Shown piece by piece: positions 6,664 to 18,046 of a stretch of DNA of 64,000 nt (the first letter of the stretch is position 1; the number at the start of each line of letters is the position of its first letter). The stretch is taken from NCBI RefSeq assembly GCF_009796765.1, contig NZ_CP047023.1, forward strand, positions 4,633,501-4,697,500, read 5' to 3'. Both the position numbers and the translations under genes were made by a program. The DNA is from Paraglaciecola sp. L3A3 (GTDB taxonomy: Bacteria; Pseudomonadota; Gammaproteobacteria; Enterobacterales; Alteromonadaceae). The notes beneath the pieces are model-generated. The model was not told where the DNA came from and ran no database searches. It saw only the letters and a program-made list of their open reading frames with translations.

Positions 6664-7830
6664 TTAAAGAACTTCACCAGCACCGTCACTAGCACTACAG
6701 ATATAAATGGTTTCTTTATAACCAGTCTCAGCTTGGTATTTATCTTCAATTAACTGCTTAGCACCATCAACCATATCGTGAGGCATTAGTGCGACCATAC
6801 ACCCGCCAAAACCACCTCCAGTCATACGTGCACCACCTTTATCGCCTAAGTAGTCATGTAGTGTTTTCACAACAAAGTCGATAGGGGCAACGGTAATTTC
6901 AAAATCATCACGCATAGAAAAATGCGATTCAGCCATTAATGCAGATAATTTAGCGGCATCTCCAGCACGTAAGGCATCAGCGGCTAATAAAGTGCGTTCG
7001 TTTTCAGAAACAACATGGTGAGCACGTTTATATACCACTTCAGACAACTTATCTTTATTTGCTTGTAGATCAGCTAGACTAATATCACGCAACGCTTTAA
7101 GGCCAAGAACACTAGCAGCTTCTTCACACTGCTCACGACGCGTATTATATTCACTGTCGACTAAACCACGTTTAACATTTGAGTTAATGATCATCACTGA
7201 TAATTCTTTCGGCATAGAAATTAACTGAGTTTCTAAAGAACGACAATCGAGTAACAATGCATTCAATTCAGAGCCACAAGAGCTAACCATTTGATCCATG
7301 ATCCCACAGTTACAACCAACAAATTGGTTTTCAGCTTCTTGCCCATTTACAGCCACATCCGCTTTACTTAAGGATAAGTTATATAGCTGGCGGAAAGTTT
7401 CACCGATAGCAACTTCTAATGAAGCAGAAGAACTTAAACCTGCGCCCTGCGGCACGTTACCAGTAATTGCAATATCTGCGCCTTTTAATTGATGTCCTCT
7501 AAGTTGTAAATGTTTGATTACACCTCGAACATAATTACTCCATAATTGAGTAGGATGACTTTCAATTTTGGTATCTAGAGCAAATTCGTCTTTTTCGTTG
7601 CCATAATCAACTGCTACCACACGTACGATTTGATCTTCTCTAGGTGTAACAGCTACCAGAGTTTGGTAATCAATTGCGCAAGGTAAAACAAAACCATCAT
7701 TATAATCAGTATGTTCGCCGATTAAATTAACTCTGCCTGGAGCTTGAAAATGTCGAGCTGGTGCTACACCAAAAGTATCGGTATAAACTGCATCCAATTT
7801 TGTCAGCATTGTTTGTGAAATATTAGCCAT
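6664..7830 (-). CDS. galK: Galactokinase GalK
   Basis: Phosphorylates alpha-D-galactose at C1 with ATP in the Leloir pathway; cytoplasmic GHMP kinase. The 388-aa length is normal. The galactokinase signature [15 protein letters not shown] is at residues 32-46, the phosphate-binding loop [13 protein letters not shown] near 130, and the GHMP motif GGGFGG near 340. It follows galT by six bases, and its ribosome-binding site (GGAGA) lies in the end of galT, so the pair is an operon. No galE or galM is nearby. No intrinsic terminator on the minus strand follows; the gene converges on the small-RNA-like array. Confidence 0.97.
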   Translation of the reverse strand: MANISQTMLTKLDAVYTDTFGVAPARHFQAPGRVNLIGEHTDYNDGFVLPCAIDYQTLVAVTPREDQIVRVVAVDYGNEKDEFALDTKIESHPTQLWSNYVRGVIKHLQLRGHQLKGADIAITGNVPQGAGLSSSASLEVAIGETFRQLYNLSLSKADVAVNGQEAENQFVGCNCGIMDQMVSSCGSELNALLLDCRSLETQLISMPKELSVMIINSNVKRGLVDSEYNTRREQCEEAASVLGLKALRDISLADLQANKDKLSEVVYKRAHHVVSENERTLLAADALRAGDAAKLSALMAESHFSMRDDFEITVAPIDFVVKTLHDYLGDKGGARMTGGGFGGCMVALMPHDMVDGAKQLIEDKYQAETGYKETIYICSASDGAGEVL

Positions 7831-7836
7831 TTTTAA

Positions 7837-8886
7837 TTATTCTCCTGCTGACTCATTATAGTGAACATCGCTTAACTCTTGTAAACGTGCAGCCGCTTGT
7901 TCTGCTGTTAGATCTCTTTGTGGTTCTGCCATCATTTCATAACCCACCATAAATTTACGCACGGTTGCTGAACGTAATAATGGAGGATAGAAGTGAGCAT
8001 GTACCTGCCAATGATCAGTATTATCTAAATTATTTGGCGCTCCATGCCAGCCCATAGAGTAAGGGAAAGAGCATTGGAATAAATTATCATAACGGCTAGT
8101 CAATTTTTTTAACGCAACAGCTAAATCGGCTCTCTGCTCAGGATTGACATCTGTCAATCTGGGGCAAGTAAATTTAGGCATTAATAGAGTTTCAAATGGC
8201 CAAGCAGCCCAATATGGAACCACTGCTATCCAATGTTCGGTTTCTACTACAGTACGTGAGCCATCAGCCGATTCTTTGTTAGCATAATCTAACAGTAAAG
8301 AACTGTTATGTTTATCGAAATAGGCTTTTTGACTTTTTTCAGCTTTCGCCACTTCGTTTGGCACAAAATCGTTGGCCCAAACCTGTCCATGGGGATGCGG
8401 ATTTGAACAGCCCATAGCGGCACCTTTATTTTCAAATACTTGTACCCAAACATATTCTTTTGATAAATCAGCAACTTGTTCCTGCCAAGTTTGAATCACT
8501 CCTTCTAATGCGGGAAGGGTAAGTTCAGGCAAAGTTTTATTATGCTCTGGAGAAAAACAAATTACACGGCTAGTGCCTCTTGCCGCTTCTAGAGTAAACA
8601 AATCATCATTCGATTGTTCAGAGGCGGGGGTATCTTTCATTAATGCAGCAAAGTCATTAGTGAATACGAAAGTTCCGTCGTATTTTGGATTGATTTCACC
8701 GTTGATACGAGTATTACCTGAACATAAATAACAATTAGGATCATGAGCGACACTGTCTGTTACTTGAGGCTTTTCTACTTGCCCCTGCCAAGGTCTTTTG
8801 GCTCTATGTGGTGAAACTAACACCCAATCCCCAGTTAAAGGATTACGGCGACGGTGTGAATGATCAATCGGGTCAAATGTAGACAT
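7837..8886 (-). CDS. galT: Galactose-1-phosphate uridylyltransferase GalT
   Basis: Transfers UMP from UDP-glucose to galactose-1-phosphate in the Leloir pathway. The 349-aa length is typical. The active-site motif NPHPHGQ has its nucleophilic His at 166. The structural metal ligands Cys52 and Cys55 (NCYLCSGN) are present. It is the first gene of a galT-galK operon; the promoter must lie in the 89 bases before arcB's end. No operator was recognised there. Confidence 0.97.
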   Translation of the reverse strand: MSTFDPIDHSHRRRNPLTGDWVLVSPHRAKRPWQGQVEKPQVTDSVAHDPNCYLCSGNTRINGEINPKYDGTFVFTNDFAALMKDTPASEQSNDDLFTLEAARGTSRVICFSPEHNKTLPELTLPALEGVIQTWQEQVADLSKEYVWVQVFENKGAAMGCSNPHPHGQVWANDFVPNEVAKAEKSQKAYFDKHNSSLLLDYANKESADGSRTVVETEHWIAVVPYWAAWPFETLLMPKFTCPRLTDVNPEQRADLAVALKKLTSRYDNLFQCSFPYSMGWHGAPNNLDNTDHWQVHAHFYPPLLRSATVRKFMVGYEMMAEPQRDLTAEQAAARLQELSDVHYNESAGE

Positions 8887-8975
8887 TATCTAAACAACCT
8901 AAATATATTATAAATTAAAAAAAACTATCAGTAATTTTAACCTGTAAAGGTTAAAACTGCATTTTCAAAATGAAA

Positions 8976-11324
8976 TTAATCGTCAACGTTTTGTTGACCT
9001 AACCAATTTACTAATTTTTGTATATCCTTTTCTGCGGCTTCATTAAGTTGCTCTACCCAGTCGTGAACATTTTCCCACCATGCTGGATGATCTCCTTGCT
9101 GAATTTCATTCGCTATTTTTTGTACTCTAGCTAAACCTACAGAACTGGCTGCACCTTTGATTTTATGTGCTTGAGAACACACCTCATCTTTTTCATCGGC
9201 ACTTAAACTCAGCTGCAATATTTCCAAATATTCAGGCATATTATCCTGGAATACTTTTACACTGTTCCTGACCATTTCATGGCCTATGGTATCAACCAGC
9301 ATTTGTAATAAATCGATATCTAGAATGGTATCAAATTGCCCGACCTTCGGAATATCACCAGGATTATGTGGTTCAGCAGGCTGCTCACAGAACAAACTAT
9401 TAAACACTTCTATAATCCGACTCTTTTTCACTGGTTTTGCAATAACATCATCCATACCGTTATCTAGGTATTCTTGACGAGTTTTAATCACATTTGCAGT
9501 TAAAGCCACGATACTAGTTTGTTCGACTAAACTTTCTTCATGCATCACATTAGCCACATCAAAACCAGTCATGTCTGGTAATTGAATATCCAAAAGGACT
9601 AAGTCGTACTGTTTATCTCTAGCTTTTTCTATTGCTTCAGTACCTGTCATAGCAACATCAACATTCTGGCCTAATTTCTCAAGTAAGGCTTTAGCCACCA
9701 TAACGTTCAGTTCTATATCTTCAACCAATAATATCTGTAAACCCGTAACTTTTAATGCTTCAACTTGGATGGGTTTTTGACTAATGGCTAAAGGTAACTT
9801 AACTGTGAAACAGGTTCCCTGCCCTTTAACACTGCTGACCGATATGTCGCCATGCATCAGAGACACCATTTCTTGACAAATAGCTAATCCAATACCTGTT
9901 CCAGTAGCGCTTTGATGTTCGGGTAAATTAACCTGATAATACATAGCAAATATTTTCTTTAAATCATCTTCAGGTATACCCACACCTGTATCACAGACTT
10001 TGAAGATAACCATGCTATTTTGATTATCAATAACTTCTGACGAGACTTGTAATGAAACTTTACCCTTTTGCGTAAACTTCACTGCATTAAACAACAAATT
10101 CCAGAGAATTTGCCTTAAACGTGTTCCGTCAACTTCTACCAAGGCAGGAATTGGCTTTACCACCTGCGCCTCAAATGCCAAATCTTTATCTTTAGCCAGC
10201 AAGTCAATAATGCTGCCTAACTCATTGGTGAAGTCTTGAATCGACACTGTTTTTAAAGATAACTCTAATCTATCTCGATCAAGACGATCTAAATCAATAA
10301 TATCATTAAAAATATTACCCAAGGTAATACCACTGGCGTAAATAGTACTTACCCAAGAAAATTGCTCATCAGTCAATTTAGTATCTCTAAGCATTCTACT
10401 TAGACCTACGATTCCGTTAAGCGGCGTTCTTAATTCATGACTGATAGTAGCGATAAACTTAGTTTTGTCTTTACTTGCCTTAGCAACCGCTTCTTCAGCT
10501 TGTTTACGTTCAGTAATGTCACGGCCAAAAGCCAATAAACCTAGCAACGTATTATCTGCGTTATAAAATGGTACTCGACACATTTCGAAATATCGGCGTT
10601 TGCCATCAGCAAAACGTAACCAAATCTCTTCTTTTACACTCACGTTATTTTCTAATACGTAATGGTCACTTGTGACGACTTGATTGGCCAATTCTTCATC
10701 GAACACTTCATGCGGCGTCAAACCAATTATGTCTTTTTCTGTTTTACCTGTCATTTGCTCAGCGATTTTATTACAGCCAGCAAACTGTCCTTCTGGATTT
10801 CGATAATAAATTAGATCTGGAGAGGCATCGATAATTGAACGCAATAAAGTGGACAATCTAATAGCTTGTTGTTCTTTTTCTGATTTATCTTCGATTTCTC
10901 GTTCTAAATCAGTAAACATATCTTCACGCTCTAATTGAGCATTTTTTCTTTGCTCAATTTCGTGGTTAAGCTGTTTGATATTATTTTGTAAAGTGCGATT
11001 AAGTAATTCATCTTCTTCAAGTAGTTTTTCTAGCTGAGAAACTACCTCTTTTAGACTCACCCTTGATTGTTCTAGTTGTTTAACTAACTCACTAAAAAAC
11101 CATAAGACCCAAGGAGCACTCAATAATGATAAGAGTATGGCACCAATAAAATCTTCAGCTTGTACGCTACCATCTAGCAAAGTTCGCAAGAAGTATGTAC
11201 CAAGAAAGGTAAAAATTAAGGTAAGGATGACAAAAAATATACTGGCTTTAACAGCACCAAAACGAATGATAAATTTTGCAAAACGTATCACCCAAGGATC
11301 TACTACTGTTGAACTATTTGGCAT
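8976..11324 (-). CDS. arcB: Hybrid sensor histidine kinase ArcB
   Basis: Inner-membrane sensor of quinone redox state that phosphorylates ArcA under oxygen limitation. The 782-aa protein has the full ArcB layout: two membrane helices (about 25-47 and 58-78), coiled coil (80-150), PAS (155-275), HisKA with His296 in ATISHELRTPLNG, HATPase (about 395-515), receiver with Asp579 in LVLLDIQLPD, and a C-terminal HPt with His720 in QAHKIKGAASS. It is divergent from gltB, an arrangement close to that in enterobacteria. The linker cysteines used for redox sensing in E. coli were not assigned. Confidence 0.95.
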   Translation of the reverse strand: MPNSSTVVDPWVIRFAKFIIRFGAVKASIFFVILTLIFTFLGTYFLRTLLDGSVQAEDFIGAILLSLLSAPWVLWFFSELVKQLEQSRVSLKEVVSQLEKLLEEDELLNRTLQNNIKQLNHEIEQRKNAQLEREDMFTDLEREIEDKSEKEQQAIRLSTLLRSIIDASPDLIYYRNPEGQFAGCNKIAEQMTGKTEKDIIGLTPHEVFDEELANQVVTSDHYVLENNVSVKEEIWLRFADGKRRYFEMCRVPFYNADNTLLGLLAFGRDITERKQAEEAVAKASKDKTKFIATISHELRTPLNGIVGLSRMLRDTKLTDEQFSWVSTIYASGITLGNIFNDIIDLDRLDRDRLELSLKTVSIQDFTNELGSIIDLLAKDKDLAFEAQVVKPIPALVEVDGTRLRQILWNLLFNAVKFTQKGKVSLQVSSEVIDNQNSMVIFKVCDTGVGIPEDDLKKIFAMYYQVNLPEHQSATGTGIGLAICQEMVSLMHGDISVSSVKGQGTCFTVKLPLAISQKPIQVEALKVTGLQILLVEDIELNVMVAKALLEKLGQNVDVAMTGTEAIEKARDKQYDLVLLDIQLPDMTGFDVANVMHEESLVEQTSIVALTANVIKTRQEYLDNGMDDVIAKPVKKSRIIEVFNSLFCEQPAEPHNPGDIPKVGQFDTILDIDLLQMLVDTIGHEMVRNSVKVFQDNMPEYLEILQLSLSADEKDEVCSQAHKIKGAASSVGLARVQKIANEIQQGDHPAWWENVHDWVEQLNEAAEKDIQKLVNWLGQQNVDD

Positions 11325-11919
11325 AATTAGGGTCTCTGATTAGGTCTATTCGGCTAAGCAATATTAGCCGTTTGTGCAAATAATTAAATGCTAATGTAAT
11401 TTAACCGGCGACATGCTACCAAGAATGTCTCTAGGATCAAAACTTAGGCTAGTATTAAACAATATAACACACAGCGAAAAAGACTATTTATGCCCTAAAA
11501 GTGAATACTTATTCTAAACAACGCAAACCCAATAACACAAAATACCACAAAATTTAACCTTTATATAACATTATTCATTAAAAATAAGCTTTTTTTTATA
11601 GCTTATAACCAAGCCCCACATTCAACATAAGAAGCTGATTTATATTGAGTTTATGCTGAATTTCAGTTTCAGGTTAAAATTATTTTCAATTCACCTGTAC
11701 ATGAAATTTGATTTATATTTTGATACTCGGTATTTTACACAACCTGCTTAGTATAAATATTCGATAGTCGACAGGCATCCTCAATAATCATTACGAAGAA
11801 AAAGCATTAGGTAAGGCGCGAAGCTAAATCAGGTTTTTATATGGTTCTTTGGTGTATTATTAGCAGCACATAAACATATTAACACTCGCCCAGTCGATGG
11901 TTGAAGGAGTTTACATTAA
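11325..11919. other. Intergenic region between arcB and gltB
   Basis: About 595 bases separating divergent genes, strongly AT-rich. It must hold the promoters for arcB (minus) and gltB (plus). I found no convincing -35/-10 pair, no small gene with a ribosome-binding site and no RNA gene. A short inverted repeat ATAAGCT...AGCTTAT (near 11583-11606) is visible. A sigma54-like GG-N10-GC at 11851-11864 was judged too weak to call. Confidence 0.5.
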
Positions 11920-14900
11920 ATGAGTTTATATCATCCTAACGATTCAAAGGATAATTGTGGATTTGGATTAATCGCCAATACTCAAGGCGAACCAAGTCAC
12001 AAATTAGTCAGTACCGCAATTGAAGGTCTTGACCGTATGCAACATAGGGGCGGAATAGCGTCTGATGGCATCACGGGCGATGGCTGTGGTTTACTGTTAC
12101 AAAAGCCTGATGCATTTTTTCAAAAAGTTGCAGCAGAAAATAATTGGAAGTTAAGCCAGAAATATGGGGTGGGAATGATTTTCCTAAACCCAGACGAGGC
12201 CTTAGCCCAAGTAGCTCGAGACATCCTAGCTGAAGAGCTAGAGAAAGAAACTCTTTCAGTAGTGGGTTGGCGTGTAGTGCCTACCGACAATTCAATTTTG
12301 GGTGACTTAGCTGTAAGCTGCGTACCACAAATTGAACAAATTTATGTCAATGCTCCTCCAGGTTGGCGAACAGAAGATCTAGGCCGTCGTTTGTTTATGG
12401 CTCGCCGTCGTACTGAAAAACGATTAGAAGATGACTCTGAGTTTTATATAGCCAGTTTATCTAATACTGTGACTGTCTATAAAGGACTTGTCATGGCTGG
12501 TGACTTGCCTAAGTTTTATTTAGACTTAGCAGATGAAGATATGCAATCGTCTATCTGTGTATTTCACCAACGTTTTTCAACCAACACCTTACCTCGCTGG
12601 CCATTAGCTCAACCATTCCGCTTTTTGGCGCACAATGGTGAAATAAATACTATCCGCGGTAACCGTGATTGGGCACAAGCTCGTTCTGGTAAATTCAAAA
12701 CTCCATTACTACCTGACTTAGCTGATGCCGCACCATTTGTAAATGAAGTGGGCTCTGACTCATCTTCACTAGACAATATGCTGGAATTATTCTTAGCCGG
12801 TGGTATGGATTTATTCCGTGCTATGCGTTTATTAGTTCCGCCCGCATATCAAAACAATAAAACCATGGATGAAGACTTAAAAGCCTTCTACGAATTTAAC
12901 TCCATGCACATGGAACCATGGGATGGGCCTGCTGGCATAGTATTGACGAATGGTCGTCATGCCGCTTGTAACCTTGACCGAAATGGTCTTCGCCCAGCAC
13001 GTTATGTGATCACTAAAGATGGTTTAATTACATTAGCATCTGAAGTGGGTATCTGGGACTACGATGAAAAAGATGTCGTAGAAAAAGGTCGTGTAGCACC
13101 TGGTGAAATGTTAGCTATTGATACAGAAACCGGTAAAATCTGGCGCTCAAATGAAATAGATGATGACTTAAAAAATCGCCATCCCTATAAGGAATGGTTA
13201 GATAAAAGTATTCGTCATTTAACGCCTATTGAAAAGTGCGAAACACCAGAAGTTGGCAAACGTCTGTTTGATAACGACACTATGAATACCTACTTCAAGC
13301 AATTTAATATTAGCTATGAAGAAATGGATCAAGTCATTAAAGTACTGGCAAAAGATGGTCAAGAAGCGACAGGTTCGATGGGTGACGATACACCTATGGC
13401 TGTATTATCAGGAAAAAGTCGTACTATCTATGACTTTTTCCGTCAACAATTTGCCCAAGTAACCAATCCACCTATCGATCCATTACGTGAAAATCACGTT
13501 ATGTCTTTGGCAACCTGTATTGGCCGCGAAAAATCTGTATTTACTGAAACGTCTGGTTATGCCGATCGTGTATTGTTTAACTCACCTATCATGACTTACT
13601 CAGACTTAAAACAATTACGTGAATATGATCCTGAGCATTATTATGCTGAATTTGTTGAACTTAACTACAAGCCAACTGAAGGTCTAAAGAAAGCCCTTAC
13701 ACGTGTATGTGATGAAGTAGAACACATAGTGAGTCACAAACGTGCAGCCTTTGTTATTTTATCAGATAGAAAAATCAAACAATCGCTGATCCCTATTCCT
13801 GCAGCTATGGCAGTGGGTGCAGTGCAAAAACGTTTAGTTGAAAAAGGTTTACGTTGTGACGCCAACATAGTGGTTGAAACAGCATCTGTTCGTGACCCTC
13901 ATCACTACGCAGTTTTATTAGGCTTAGGTGCTACCGCTATCTATCCTTTCCTTGCTTATGAAATAATTGAGCAAATGTGTGAAAACAATGAACTAGAACT
14001 AACACCATTAGAAGGCATAGTTAACTACCGTAAAGGTATTAACAAAGGGCTATACAAGATCATGTCGAAGATGGGTATCTCCACCATCGCTAGTTACCGT
14101 TGTTCTAAGTTATTTGAAGCAGTGGGTATTAATGATTCTGTTATGGCCACTTGTTTTAAGGGTGTGCCTAGCCGAATTCAAGGTGCAGATTTTGATGATT
14201 TCGAACAAGATCAAATTAACTTAAATCGTGTTGCATGGCTTAAACGTAAATCACAAGATCATGGTGGTTTATTAAAATATGTACACGGTGGCGAATACCA
14301 TACTTATAACCCTGATGTTGTCACCTCACTACAAAAAGCAGTAGTCAGCGGTAACTATGCAGATTATCAAGTCTATAGCGCCTTAGTTAACGAGCGCCCT
14401 ATCGCTTGTTTACGCGACTTACTTCAGTTATCGCCAGAAGCAGATCCTATATCAATTGATGATGTTGAACCTGCCGAAAACTTATTTAAACGTTTTGATA
14501 CTGCAGCTATGTCTATTGGCGCATTGAGCCCTGAAGCTCATGAAGCTTTAGCTATAGCGATGAACCGTTTAGGTGGTAATTCAAACTCAGGTGAGGGTGG
14601 CGAAGACGTAAAACGTTTTGGTAACGAGAAAAACTCTAATATCAAACAAATAGCTTCTGGTCGTTTTGGTGTAACACCTCATTATTTAGTTAACGCTAAA
14701 ATATTACAAATTAAAGTCGCACAGGGCGCTAAGCCTGGTGAAGGTGGTCAGTTACCAGGTGATAAAGTGAATGCCTATATTGCTGAACTACGTCACTCTG
14801 TGCCAGGTGTCACCTTGATTTCACCTCCACCACATCACGATATTTATTCAATCGAAGATTTGGCTCAGTTAATTTTTGACTTAAAACAAGTTAACCCTGA

Positions 14901-16386
14901 AGCCTTAATCTCGGTGAAATTAGTATCTGAACCAGGTGTAGGCACCATAGCATGTGGTGTTGCTAAAGCTTATGCAGACTTAATCACTATCTCTGGTTAT
15001 GACGGTGGAACAGGTGCAAGCCCGTTAACATCAGTTAAATATGCAGGTAGCCCTTGGGAGTTAGGTTTAGCCGAAACTCAGCAAGCGTTAGTAAGCAATG
15101 GTTTACGTCATAAAGTACGAGTGCAAACAGACGGCGGCTTAAAAACTGGATTAGACGTAGTTAAAGGTGCCATTTTAGGAGCTGAAAGTTTCGGTTTTGG
15201 TACTGGACCTATGGTTGCCTTAGGATGTAAATATCTACGTATTTGTCACTTGAACAATTGTGCGACAGGTATTGCAACACAAGACGAAAACTTAAGGGAT
15301 AACCACTTTATTGGTTTACCCGAAATGGTAATGAACTACTTTAGGTTTGTTGCCCAAGAAGTACGTGAAATCATGGCTTCTTTAGGTGTCAGTAAATTAG
15401 ATGACTTAATTGGTCGTACAGATTTATTGAAAGTATTGGACGGCGTTACAGCTAAACAAAACAAATTAGATCTACAGCCTATTTTAGCTAAACCTGAAGC
15501 TGGCGATCACACTAAACTGTTCTGCAGTGAAGGCGCTAATGCTCCAGCGGATAAAGGCGACTTAAATAAACAGTTATTAACTGACTTACAGACAAGTGTC
15601 GAAACCAAAGCTGGTGGTGTATTCAATTATAACATCCGTAATACTGACCGTTCTGTAGGTGCCATTATTTCTGGTTTAATTGCTAAAAATTATGGCAATA
15701 AAGGGATGGACGAGCATCCAATTAAACTAAACTTTACCGGTACAGCCGGGCAAAGCTTTGGTGTTTGGAACGCTGGCGGTCTAGAAATGACAATTTCTGG
15801 TGATGCCAACGATTATGTAGGTAAAGGTATGGCTGGCGGTAAATTAGTCATTCATCCGCCTAGAGGCGTAAGCTTTAAATCTAACGAAAGTGTCATTGCG
15901 GGTAACACCTGTTTATATGGTGCCACAGGCGGTAAATTATTTGCAGCTGGTTTAGCTGGAGAACGATTTGCAGTACGTAACTCTGGCGCAATCGCTGTAG
16001 TTGAAGGTATAGGTGACAACGGTTGCGAATATATGACTGGTGGTATCGTAGCTGTACTTGGTCGCACTGGCGTTAACTTTGGTGCCGGTATGACAGGTGG
16101 TTTTGCCTATATCCTTGATGAGTCAGATGATATTGAGCAGCGTGTGAATGGCGATTTAGTAGAAATGTTATCTATCGAAGATAAATCAATATTGACTGAA
16201 CACCTACGTGGTCTGATTAATCAGCATTACGAAGAAACAGGCAGTGAACATGCGCATAATATTTTAAGTAATTTTGCCACGTTCTTACCTAAGTTTAGAC
16301 TGGTTAAACCTAAAACCAGTGATGTTAAAAATTTACTTGGTCACATAAGTCGGTCTACTGCCGAACTTCGTGTTCAAGTGCAATAA
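11920..16386 (+). CDS. gltB: Glutamate synthase large subunit GltB
   Basis: Large subunit of NADPH-dependent GOGAT, which converts glutamine and 2-oxoglutarate to two glutamates. The 1488-aa length is full. A short propeptide of about 12 residues precedes the nucleophile Cys13 (DNCGFGLI) of the class-II glutamine amidotransferase domain. Then come the central domain, the FMN/2-oxoglutarate synthase domain (GGNSNSGEGGEDVKRF near 885) with the 3Fe-4S cysteines in CKYLRICHLNNCATG, and the C-terminal GXGXG beta-helix. The start has AAGGAG upstream. gltD follows after nine bases. Confidence 0.97.
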   Translation: MSLYHPNDSKDNCGFGLIANTQGEPSHKLVSTAIEGLDRMQHRGGIASDGITGDGCGLLLQKPDAFFQKVAAENNWKLSQKYGVGMIFLNPDEALAQVARDILAEELEKETLSVVGWRVVPTDNSILGDLAVSCVPQIEQIYVNAPPGWRTEDLGRRLFMARRRTEKRLEDDSEFYIASLSNTVTVYKGLVMAGDLPKFYLDLADEDMQSSICVFHQRFSTNTLPRWPLAQPFRFLAHNGEINTIRGNRDWAQARSGKFKTPLLPDLADAAPFVNEVGSDSSSLDNMLELFLAGGMDLFRAMRLLVPPAYQNNKTMDEDLKAFYEFNSMHMEPWDGPAGIVLTNGRHAACNLDRNGLRPARYVITKDGLITLASEVGIWDYDEKDVVEKGRVAPGEMLAIDTETGKIWRSNEIDDDLKNRHPYKEWLDKSIRHLTPIEKCETPEVGKRLFDNDTMNTYFKQFNISYEEMDQVIKVLAKDGQEATGSMGDDTPMAVLSGKSRTIYDFFRQQFAQVTNPPIDPLRENHVMSLATCIGREKSVFTETSGYADRVLFNSPIMTYSDLKQLREYDPEHYYAEFVELNYKPTEGLKKALTRVCDEVEHIVSHKRAAFVILSDRKIKQSLIPIPAAMAVGAVQKRLVEKGLRCDANIVVETASVRDPHHYAVLLGLGATAIYPFLAYEIIEQMCENNELELTPLEGIVNYRKGINKGLYKIMSKMGISTIASYRCSKLFEAVGINDSVMATCFKGVPSRIQGADFDDFEQDQINLNRVAWLKRKSQDHGGLLKYVHGGEYHTYNPDVVTSLQKAVVSGNYADYQVYSALVNERPIACLRDLLQLSPEADPISIDDVEPAENLFKRFDTAAMSIGALSPEAHEALAIAMNRLGGNSNSGEGGEDVKRFGNEKNSNIKQIASGRFGVTPHYLVNAKILQIKVAQGAKPGEGGQLPGDKVNAYIAELRHSVPGVTLISPPPHHDIYSIEDLAQLIFDLKQVNPEALISVKLVSEPGVGTIACGVAKAYADLITISGYDGGTGASPLTSVKYAGSPWELGLAETQQALVSNGLRHKVRVQTDGGLKTGLDVVKGAILGAESFGFGTGPMVALGCKYLRICHLNNCATGIATQDENLRDNHFIGLPEMVMNYFRFVAQEVREIMASLGVSKLDDLIGRTDLLKVLDGVTAKQNKLDLQPILAKPEAGDHTKLFCSEGANAPADKGDLNKQLLTDLQTSVETKAGGVFNYNIRNTDRSVGAIISGLIAKNYGNKGMDEHPIKLNFTGTAGQSFGVWNAGGLEMTISGDANDYVGKGMAGGKLVIHPPRGVSFKSNESVIAGNTCLYGATGGKLFAAGLAGERFAVRNSGAIAVVEGIGDNGCEYMTGGIVAVLGRTGVNFGAGMTGGFAYILDESDDIEQRVNGDLVEMLSIEDKSILTEHLRGLINQHYEETGSEHAHNILSNFATFLPKFRLVKPKTSDVKNLLGHISRSTAELRVQVQ

Positions 16387-17811
<1,425 letters not shown>

Positions 17812-17837
17812 TCGCTAAACTATATAAATGACTAAAG

Positions 17838-17869
17838 GGTGTCGCCTAAACAGCGACACCTTTTTTTTT
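17838..17869 (+). terminator. Intrinsic terminator after gltBD
   Basis: GGTGTCGC (17838-17845) pairs with GCGACACC (17853-17860), loop CTAAACA, followed by nine Ts. It lies 26 bases after the gltD stop. Confidence 0.9.
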
Positions 17870-18046
17870 GCAAAAAATAAAGTTAACAATCAACATTGAT
17901 CATATATAAAAACTTAAAGTTATATTTGCAATAAAAATGAAGTCTGATATTGTTCCAAACTTGTTAACTGAAGGTTAATTAATTACACCTGCATTAGTCC
18001 CTTTAACCTTCGCCATTAAATTAACACTAAATAAACGGACGTTATC

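Noticed and set aside
11851..11864. Sigma54-like GG-N10-GC before gltB (TTGGTGTATTATTAGC)
   Set aside because: The GG and GC are spaced correctly, but the CAC and TTGC parts do not match; too weak to call.
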